Shown: positions 1 through 6,100 of the stretch, piece after piece
Position numbering within the stretch: position 1 is the stretch's first letter
Layout: each line of letters begins with the position of its first letter
NCBI GenBank assembly: GCA_903835275.1
Contig: CAILMK010000101.1
Span: 1 to 8,079 of the forward strand
DNA length: 8,079 bases
Reading direction: 5' to 3'
Origin: an uncultured bacterium
GTDB lineage: Bacteria > Bacteroidota > Bacteroidia > CAILMK01
The notes under the pieces: generated by a model
Told to the model about the DNA's origin: nothing
Databases searched by the model: none
Seen by the model: only the letters and a program-made list of their open reading frames with translations
Made by a program: the position numbers and the translations under genes

Positions 1-602
1 CTATATATATAGGTAAAGATGCCGAAGTGATGGAGGGTTGTTTAATACGAGGTCCTTTTGCCCTTGGCGAACATAGCACTTTGAAACTTGGTGCTAAAGT
101 TTACGGAGCAATTACTATTGGTCCGCATTGCAAAGTAGGCGGTGAAGTCAGCAATTCTGTTTTCTTCTCCTACAGCAATAAAGGTCATGATGGATTTGTT
201 GGTAATGCCGTTATAGGAGAATGGTGCAATATCGGCGCAGACTCTAATAATTCCAACCTGAAAAACAATTACGAAGAAGTAAAGATCTGGGATTTTGCTG
301 CGAAGAGTTTTGTGAAAACAGGGCTTCAATTCTGCGGACTTTTCATGGGTGATCATTCCAAATGCGGAATCAATACCATGTTCAATACAGGTACTGTTGT
401 AGGAGTAAGCTCCAATATTTTCGGTGGAGGATTTCCAAGGAATTATATTCCATCCTTCAGCTGGGGCGGTGCATCCGGTATGACGGATTATAAACTTGAT
501 AAAGCCTTTGATACCGCCTCCAAAGTGATGGAAAGACGCGGTATAAAACTGGATGAAACAGAACAAAAGATATTGGAGCATATTTATACGCACCTCCGAT
601 AA
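1..602 (+). CDS. GlmU-family putative sugar nucleotidyltransferase, C-terminal part (5' truncated by window edge)
   Basis: The reading frame is open from the first full codon at position 3 to a TAA at 600-602, giving about 199 residues, so the start lies outside the window. The visible part is a left-handed beta-helix built from hexapeptide-like turns (IYIGKD, MEGCLI, RGPFAL, GEHSTL, KLGAKV, YGAITI, GPHCKV). It is followed by a conserved-looking block starting GHDGFVGNAVIGEW at about codon 61, then GADSNNSNLKNNY, and a helical C-terminal tail ending in EHIYTHLR. This matches the C-terminal half of the Bacteroidota GlmU-family proteins, in which an N-terminal nucleotidyltransferase domain precedes the helix; that domain would be upstream and cannot be checked here. 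The family is known for sugar-1-phosphate nucleotide transfer and acyl transfer, but this branch is poorly characterised, so the exact substrate is not called. The GTG at 27 is an internal valine codon, not a start. Confidence 0.85.
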   Translation, partial: IYIGKDAEVMEGCLIRGPFALGEHSTLKLGAKVYGAITIGPHCKVGGEVSNSVFFSYSNKGHDGFVGNAVIGEWCNIGADSNNSNLKNNYEEVKIWDFAAKSFVKTGLQFCGLFMGDHSKCGINTMFNTGTVVGVSSNIFGGGFPRNYIPSFSWGGASGMTDYKLDKAFDTASKVMERRGIKLDETEQKILEHIYTHLR

Positions 603-616
603 AAATCGAAGATTTT

Positions 617-666
617 TTAATTTCCCCTCCTGTTTTTAGGAGGGGTGCCTGAAAGGCGGGGTGGTT
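617..666. repeat. C/G-rich palindromic intergenic repeat between the GlmU-like gene and tpiA
   Basis: The spacer holds an 8-bp perfect stem, cccctcct (624-631) with aggagggg (638-645), around a 6-base T-rich loop. A second small hairpin, gcct-gaa-aggc (647-657), and a gcggggtggtt tail follow at once. The sequence contrasts sharply with its A/T-rich surroundings. From memory, very similar cccctcc...ggaggggtgcc...ggcggggtggtt elements are scattered between genes in many Bacteroidota genomes, so I call it a dispersed repeat. It could still attenuate transcription between the two genes, but no T-run follows the stem on either strand. Confidence 0.6.
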
Positions 667-694
667 AAAACTGAAACATAGAAAAATTCAATAC

Positions 695-1453
695 ATGAGA
701 AATAAAATTATAGCCGGAAACTGGAAAATGTACACTACTGTTGAAGAAGGTGTCGCATTGGTAAAAGCATTGGACGCAGGTCTTGCAGGGAATGATCTTG
801 CGAATAAAACAGTCATCGTTATTCCGCCGGCATTGCACATTGTTTCCGTACTTGCAGAAGCTAAAAAAGCAGGAAAAGTACATTTAGGCGCACAGAATTG
901 CCACTACGAAAAAGAAGGCGCTTTTACCGGGGAAATTTCTCCGAGAATGCTGAAAGATGTGGGTGTGGAATATGTAGTATTAGGCCACTCCGAAAGAAGG
1001 CAATATTTCAAGGAGGATAACGGATTGCTGGCTGTAAAAACTGGAGCCGTTCTTGCAGAAAACCTGATCCCGATCTATTGCTGCGGAGAAACTTTGGAAC
1101 AACGCGAAAGTGGAAAATACAAAGAGGTAGTTCAGCAACAAATTGAAGAAGGATTATTCGGACTTTCTGCTGAAAATATCAGCAAGGTTATCGTAGCCTA
1201 CGAACCCGTTTGGGCGATAGGAACCGGCAAAACAGCTTCCCCGGAACAGGCGCAGGAAATGCACCATTTCATCCGTTCATTATTTGCAACAAAATACGGT
1301 CAGGATATAGCTGCAAATCTTCATATCCTCTATGGTGGAAGCGTAAAACCAAACAATGCAAAAGAATTATTCTCCCAACCCGATATTGATGGTGGATTAG
1401 TTGGCGGCGCAGCCTTGAAAGCAGAAGATTTTCTTGGGATAATAAATGCATAA
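695..1453 (+). CDS. tpiA: triose-phosphate isomerase
   Basis: This cytoplasmic glycolysis and gluconeogenesis enzyme interconverts dihydroxyacetone phosphate and glyceraldehyde 3-phosphate. The protein has 252 residues, the usual length for a bacterial TIM-barrel isomerase. Substrate-binding Asn9 and Lys11 lie in AGNWKMY. Catalytic His98 lies in LGHSERR, and the conserved Cys130 precedes GETLEQRE. Catalytic Glu170 starts AYEPVWAIGTGKTA, which also carries the flexible loop 6 (about 171-181). The phosphate-binding GGSVKPNN is at 214-221 and GGLVGGAAL at 233-241. The ATG at 695 is chosen because the protein begins directly with the first barrel strand (MRNKIIAGNWK). It lies 92 bases after the GlmU-like gene, separated by a palindromic repeat. 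No convincing Shine-Dalgarno or promoter is visible. The TAA at 1451-1453 is followed within 10 bases by another palindrome. No key residue is missing. Confidence 0.98.
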   Translation: MRNKIIAGNWKMYTTVEEGVALVKALDAGLAGNDLANKTVIVIPPALHIVSVLAEAKKAGKVHLGAQNCHYEKEGAFTGEISPRMLKDVGVEYVVLGHSERRQYFKEDNGLLAVKTGAVLAENLIPIYCCGETLEQRESGKYKEVVQQQIEEGLFGLSAENISKVIVAYEPVWAIGTGKTASPEQAQEMHHFIRSLFATKYGQDIAANLHILYGGSVKPNNAKELFSQPDIDGGLVGGAALKAEDFLGIINA

Positions 1454-1460
1454 TTTTATA

Positions 1461-1489
1461 GAGTTGCCAACATTCTGAGAGTTGGCAAC
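1461..1489. repeat. palindrome behind tpiA (left copy of a matched pair)
   Basis: A 9-bp perfect stem, gttgccaac (1463-1471) with gttggcaac (1481-1489), encloses a 9-base loop. It begins eight bases after the tpiA stop. The same stem, preceded by the same gagttgccaac, recurs at 2170-2202 just ahead of prmA. It might fold as a transcript 3' end for tpiA, but no T-run follows, so dispersed repeat is the better label. Confidence 0.7.
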
Positions 1490-1538
1490 GCTGAATATGT
1501 TTCGGATTTCTATGTCGTAAATTAAATGCTCTTTAAGC

Positions 1539-2006
1539 ATGAATTCGTTAGATCAATTCGCTGTAATACACAACAAAATAAACTTTGGCGTTAGGTGTCT
1601 TAGAATAACTTTTATTGCCTTTCTCTGCTTTGCATTTTTCTGGTACGAAGTAGATTTCAAAACCGGCATAATAATATTCCTTATTCTTGAATTCTATATT
1701 GTAATGTTCGATAAATACATCGAGTTAATCAGCTTTGACGGCATTCAACTTACTGTTAAATACACAAAATGGTTTAGGGAGAAAACATTAAACTTAAGCC
1801 TAACGAATGCGACAGTAAAAATCGAAAAAGTTGGCGGTTACAGAGGTGGAACTTCCTTTCTAATCACAATAAACAAAGATAATAAAAAAGTTTTTGAGGT
1901 GGATAGTAATAATGGGTTTGACAAATTTACTTTTCAAGAGTTTGCAGCAAAGCTTATTAATTACACGCAGGGAGAAACCGCCGAATCAAGCTCCATCGGA
2001 GCGTAG
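1539..2006 (+). CDS. small membrane protein of unknown function, two transmembrane helices plus a C-terminal soluble domain
   Basis: I do not recognise this 155-residue protein. A short N-terminal segment is followed by two hydrophobic helices at about 20-37 (around ITFIAFLCFAFFW) and 43-58 (around GIIIFLILEFYIVM), joined by a tight turn. The rest, about 60-142, alternates in short beta-like strands (IELISFDGIQLTVKY, LNLSLTNATVKIEKV, SFLITINKDNKKVFEV) and ends in a likely helix (FTFQEFAAKLINY). Two helices followed by a small strand-rich domain with a last helix resembles bacterial PH-like membrane proteins, but this is a resemblance of layout only. The ATG at 1539 is the first plausible start and sits in a small hairpin (1526-1540). 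The gene lies between matched palindromes, and its last five codons and stop (SSIGA-stop) come from a repeat unit beginning at 1990. It is probably an accessory insertion between tpiA and prmA. Confidence 0.7.
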   Translation: MNSLDQFAVIHNKINFGVRCLRITFIAFLCFAFFWYEVDFKTGIIIFLILEFYIVMFDKYIELISFDGIQLTVKYTKWFREKTLNLSLTNATVKIEKVGGYRGGTSFLITINKDNKKVFEVDSNNGFDKFTFQEFAAKLINYTQGETAESSSIGA

Positions 2007-2148
2007 GTTTGGTAGAAAAACAATCCATTCCTTTTTTCAAGCACCATGGGGGCGCAGGTTCTAAAGACCGCATTTCTAAACCTACGTCCTTACAGGACTT
2101 AAAACTCAACAAACGTATTTTTCTACCAAAACTACGTCCCTCCGGGAC
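1990..2148. repeat. nested REP-like array: four hairpin units, two forward then two reverse
   Basis: Each unit is a 5-bp stem with a 3-base loop plus a cgtaggttt-type flank. Unit 1 (+) has gctcc-atc-ggagc at 1990-2002, followed by gtaggtttggtagaaaaa to 2020. Unit 2 (+, degenerate) has gcacc-atg-ggggc at 2041-2053, followed by gcaggttctaaag. Unit 3 (-) has tttctaaacctac, then gtcct-tac-aggac at 2086-2098. Unit 4 (-) has tttttctaccaaaactacg at 2118-2136, then gtccc-tcc-gggac at 2136-2148. The flank of unit 1 (2002-2020) and that of unit 4 are reverse complements at 18 of 19 positions. The stem bases differ between units but pairing is kept, with one mismatch in unit 2. The order suggests a nested long-range hairpin like paired REP or MITE elements. 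No transposase gene is present in the window. Confidence 0.75.
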
Positions 2149-2169
2149 TGAAGGCATATTGAAGCGTTG

Positions 2170-2202
2170 AGAGTTGCCAACTTTTAAAAAGTTGGCAACT
2201 CT
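2170..2202. repeat. palindrome ahead of prmA (right copy of a matched pair)
   Basis: A 12-bp perfect stem, agagttgccaac (2170-2181) with gttggcaactct (2191-2202), can be extended by three T-A pairs into the ttttaaaaa centre to give about 15 bp with a 3-base loop. It shares its core stem with the palindrome at 1461-1489. It ends 18 bases before the prmA start, so it may overlap the -33 region of the prmA promoter. There is no T-run after it on the + strand. Confidence 0.75.
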
Positions 2203-2208
2203 AGTTTG

Positions 2209-2216
2209 TATCTTTG
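2209..2216 (+). promoter_or_regulatory. putative Bacteroidota-type -7 promoter element of prmA
   Basis: TATCTTTG fits the TAnnTTTG -7 consensus of the main Bacteroidota sigma factor exactly and lies four bases before the ATG at 2221, which implies a transcript with little or no leader. A TTG at 2192-2194, inside the palindrome, is the nearest -33 candidate, but its 14-base spacing is shorter than usual, so only the -7 box is a good match. Confidence 0.45.
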
Positions 2217-2220
2217 CTCC

Positions 2221-3048
2221 ATGCATTACAGAATCAATATCTCCTCGCCTATTCCTGAAGCTTTTGAAATACTCATTGCGGAGCTTTCCGAGATCAGTTT
2301 TGAAGGATTTGTAGAGGAAGCCGATAATTTACAGGCTTTTATCAGTAGTGAGATATTTGATAAGCAAGCAGTGGAAGACTTGTTGGAGAGTTATAAAAGC
2401 CTTTTTCAGCTGAAATGGGACTATCAACAGGTGGAGGATGAAAACTGGAATGCACTCTGGGAATCCAATTTTGAACCGGTGACCATCTCAGGGAAACTCC
2501 ACATCCGGGCACTTTTCCATGAGCAGGACGACTCCTACCCTATGGAAATCGTAATACAACCCAAAATGGCGTTCGGTACCGGGCATCATGCCACTACTTC
2601 CCTGATCTGTGAATATCTGCTTGAAATGGACATGGAGGATAAGACTGTTTTCGATTTTGGAACCGGTACCGGAATCCTTGCCATTCTTGCTCAAATGCTT
2701 GGTGCTAAAGAGGTATGGGCGGTTGATAATGACCCTGTTTGCGTGGAAAATTCTGCCGAAAACTTTGCACTGAATAATACCAACGATATCCATTTGAGGC
2801 TCGGGGACATAAATTCCATTCCTGAAATGGTATTTGACCTTATTATCGGCAATATCACAAGGAATGTAATTCTCCAGTATTTACCAGAGATTGGTAACAA
2901 ATTAAAACAAAATGCATTATTTCTGGCAAGCGGCTTCTATGAAAGCGACCTTGATATGCTGAAATCTGCCGCCTATTCATTAGGTTTGCAAATAGAATCA
3001 TACAAAGTGAAGGATAACTGGTGTGCAGCATCCTTCCGCAAACTATAA
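2221..3048 (+). CDS. prmA: ribosomal protein L11 methyltransferase
   Basis: This S-adenosylmethionine-dependent methyltransferase modifies ribosomal protein L11 in the cytoplasm. With the ATG at 2221 the protein has 275 residues, close to the family norm. An N-terminal substrate-recognition domain (about 1-95) is followed by a linker and a class I methyltransferase fold. The PrmA signature MAFGTGHHATT is at about 116-126. The AdoMet-binding loop VFDFGTGTGILAI is at 143-155, with acidic Asp169 in WAVDNDP at the end of the second strand. The motif IV-like DLIIGNITRNVI is at 206-217. It ends DNWCAASFRKL, as many PrmA proteins do. An in-frame TTG at 2206 would add five residues (MYLCS), but it is rejected because a -7 promoter box lies across it and ATG fits the family start better. 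The TAA is only two bases from the next start, so the gene probably leads an operon. Confidence 0.96.
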   Translation: MHYRINISSPIPEAFEILIAELSEISFEGFVEEADNLQAFISSEIFDKQAVEDLLESYKSLFQLKWDYQQVEDENWNALWESNFEPVTISGKLHIRALFHEQDDSYPMEIVIQPKMAFGTGHHATTSLICEYLLEMDMEDKTVFDFGTGTGILAILAQMLGAKEVWAVDNDPVCVENSAENFALNNTNDIHLRLGDINSIPEMVFDLIIGNITRNVILQYLPEIGNKLKQNALFLASGFYESDLDMLKSAAYSLGLQIESYKVKDNWCAASFRKL

Positions 3049-3050
3049 CT

Positions 3051-3119
3051 ATGCTCAGGAAGATATTACTTGCAATTATACTTCTCTTATCGGGATCACT
3101 TTTTTCTCACCTGCATGCC
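3051..3119 (+). other. signal peptide of the large exported protein
   Basis: Residues 1-23 show the classic layout: a positive start (MLRK), a hydrophobic core (ILLAIILLLSGSLF) and a likely signal peptidase I site after SHLHA, before QATTV. No cysteine follows at a lipobox position, so the protein is predicted to be released into the periplasm or sent on to the outer membrane rather than lipidated. Confidence 0.85.
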
Positions 3120-6100
3120 CAGGCTACAACTGTAAAGGAATTCCCCACCGAACAAAAAGCTTTTATCGAAGAACTGAAAAAGTTCTTCGCTGATGCCATT
3201 CAGGAAACATCGAAGCAAACTTTGACGGCATTTATAGATCCGGCAATGCAGGCACAGTTTTCTGCGGATGAAACTTCGAGGATCATTGAGATCTGCAATG
3301 TTATGTTGAAACAACACATGAAAGCTTCCGGTGATTTTGATGTTTTCCTCAATACCATGATGGCCATTAAAACTGCTAAGCTGCCTGATGATAAAATACC
3401 GGGCATTTGCGAAACAATACTTGATCTTCTTATCAAAAACAAAAAGGACTACCGCGATTTTATCGGTACGGCATTTCTTCTTGTTTCCAAGGGAGAATTG
3501 TTTGACAATAACGTAAAACGCTGGACTATTACCGGCACGGATTATACTTTCAAGTTCGTCAAGGAGCCGGTGATCACTTTTACAAAAACAGATCTGCAAT
3601 TGTATACTCCGGGTGATACATCCTCGATTTTTAATACCAGTGGTGAGTTTTCCGTTACTTCCAACAAATGGCGCGGACATAATGGTGAAGTTTACTGGAC
3701 AAGGGTTGGATTTACCAGGGATGCTGTTCGCGCCAATTTGAAAAAATACACCATTGATACCCGGAATTCTGAATACACCTCTGATTCGGTTACCTTCTTT
3801 TATCCCAAGGTATTTAACAAGGGGATTCTTGGGAGATTTTCAGAAAAAGCAACTTCCACTCACCAGGGCGAGCGAGCTTCCTATCCGAGGTTTACTTCTT
3901 ACCAGAATATATTCAAGTTAAAAAATGTTTTCAAGAATATAGATTACAAAGGCGGTTTTACATTGGAAGGCGATGAAATAAAAGGAACAGGTACGGATAG
4001 CAGTCGTGCTGAAGTAACTATTACCTATAATGGCAAGGTTACAGTGCGTGCACTGTCAAAGTCATTCCTGATCACCCCTGAAAAAATATCGGCAGCCAAA
4101 GCGGCGGTTTCAATTTATCTCGATAACGATTCCATATTCCATGGACAATGTGTTTTTAATTTTCTGAATAAACAAAGGAAACTTACTATCAGCCGGAAGG
4201 ATGAGGGACTTTATGCAGCACCTTTTTCAAGCAGCTACCACCAGGTGGAATTTATTGCTGATAATATCTTCTGGAATATTGATGACCCTGAGATGGACGT
4301 CAAATCAATCAGCAGCAGTGCCAAGGAAGCCGTATTTGAATCATCTTTTTTCTACAACGCGGAAAAAATGATCCAGATGCAGGGAATCCTGGACTACCAA
4401 CCCGTTACAAAATTGCGCACCTTCTATGATAAGCACCAGGATAGAACAGCCACTTTGCAAGATGTTGCCAATTATTTTAACAACGATACAAAGTACATAG
4501 AGAACCTGTTATTCCTTTTAGGACGTGAGGGATTTGTGTTTTATGATGCAGAAGGATCACAGGTAATTGAAAAACAAAAGCTGATTCACTATGATAATGC
4601 TGCCAACAAAAACGAGGATTACGATGTAATAAAATTCAAATCACTGATTGTTGGAAAACCGAATGGAAAACTTGACCTGAAAACAAATGATTTCAATATA
4701 CAGGGTGTTGATATTATCAGCATTAGTGATTCACAGCAAACATATTTTGTACCGGAAAACAAATCACTTGTATTGAAGAAAAACCGTGATATGATTTTCG
4801 GCGGTCAGGTGCACTCAGGGCGTTTTGACTTCTGGGGAAAAAATTTCTATTTCAACTATGATTCCTTTAAGGTAAATTTATCCAATATTGACTCTGTGAA
4901 ATTCAAATTCCCGCAGTACGACAGCAATGGTAAATTTGTCCGTATGAGGGACATTCAAAACTCCATCCAGAATGTAAGCGGATACATCAATATTGATTCC
5001 CCGAGCAATAAATCCGGACGCATCAACTATGTACAATTTCCGAGGTTTGTTTGTACCAAACAATCCTTTGTATATTACAACAGGCCATCCATTTTCAAAG
5101 GTGTTTATACCAAGGAAAAATTCTATTTCAAGGTGGATCCGTTCACGATAGAAAACCTGGATAAATTTACCGCCAAGGGGCTTAAATTTCCGGGGACTTT
5201 ATACTCCTCTGATATTATCCCCGAATGGAAAAACGCCTTATCCATCCAACCGGATTTCTCTCTCGGCTTCATAGACAAAACACCAAGCAACGGCTTCGTG
5301 CTTTACAAGAAAAAGGGAACAGTCACCGGAACATTTGATCTCAGTAACCGCGGTTTCAGAGGTGATGCGGTTGTGGATTACCTGGTATCCCATACCACAT
5401 CGAAAGATATTATCTATTTCCCGGATTCCATGAATAGCAAATCGGATAAATTCGAAATGCCCGAAGGTGCAGATCCAAAATATCCTCCTGTAATGGGGAC
5501 AAATGTTTACAATCACTTCCGCCCTTACCAGGACAGCATGTATGTTTTCAAACGCAAGGATCCGATCCAGGTATATAAAGGCAAAATCAATTTTGAAGGA
5601 TACTTTATCCTTACTCCTGCCGAACTGGTGGGTAATGGTATGACCAAATATGAGAACATCATTCTTAAATCGGAAAAATTCTCATTCTTCTCTGATAAGG
5701 TAAAAACAGAAAAGGCAAGTCTTGAACTTACAACAGATGCATCACAACTTTCGGCATTATCTGCCAAGGAAGTAACTGCTAATCTTGACCTGACAAAAGA
5801 CTTTGCAGATTTTAAAACCAATTCAGATACTGACAAGGTGCAATTACCATCCAACGTATTTGCGACTACACTTAATAATTTCACATACGATATAAAGACG
5901 AAGGAAGTCGTCTTTAACCGTGCCTCTCAACAGCAGGTGGATGATGCGTTTTTCATATCCAATAATTCAGAACAGGAGCAATTATCCTTCACATCATCCA
6001 AGGCAAATTACAACCTGAACGATTTGAAATTAAAGGCGCATGACGTGCCATTCCTATTGATCGCCGATTCCAAGATAGCCACTCCTAATAGTGAGCTTAC

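Noticed and set aside
42..593. Long open frame on the minus strand opposite the GlmU-like gene
   Set aside because: It mirrors a clearly conserved hexapeptide-repeat protein on the plus strand, and its own translation is Cys/Phe/Ile-rich without domain features.
624..645. Rho-independent terminator after the GlmU-like gene
   Set aside because: The stem is good but no T-run follows on either strand, and the wider block looks like a dispersed repeat.
1496..1503. TATGTTTC as a -7 promoter box for the small membrane gene
   Set aside because: The final base differs from TAnnTTTG and there is no well-spaced -33 element, so it is not listed as a feature.
1990..2148. CRISPR array
   Set aside because: Units are inverted relative to each other, diverged and unevenly spaced, with no identical direct repeats or uniform spacers.
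1957..2226. Minus-strand frame across the REP-like array and palindrome
   Set aside because: It is made of inverted repeat sequence and overlaps the prmA promoter and start; no protein family features.
3096..3680. 194-residue minus-strand frame opposite the large protein gene
   Set aside because: No recognisable motif or start context; it lies wholly inside a continuous 4.4-kb plus-strand gene with a signal peptide.
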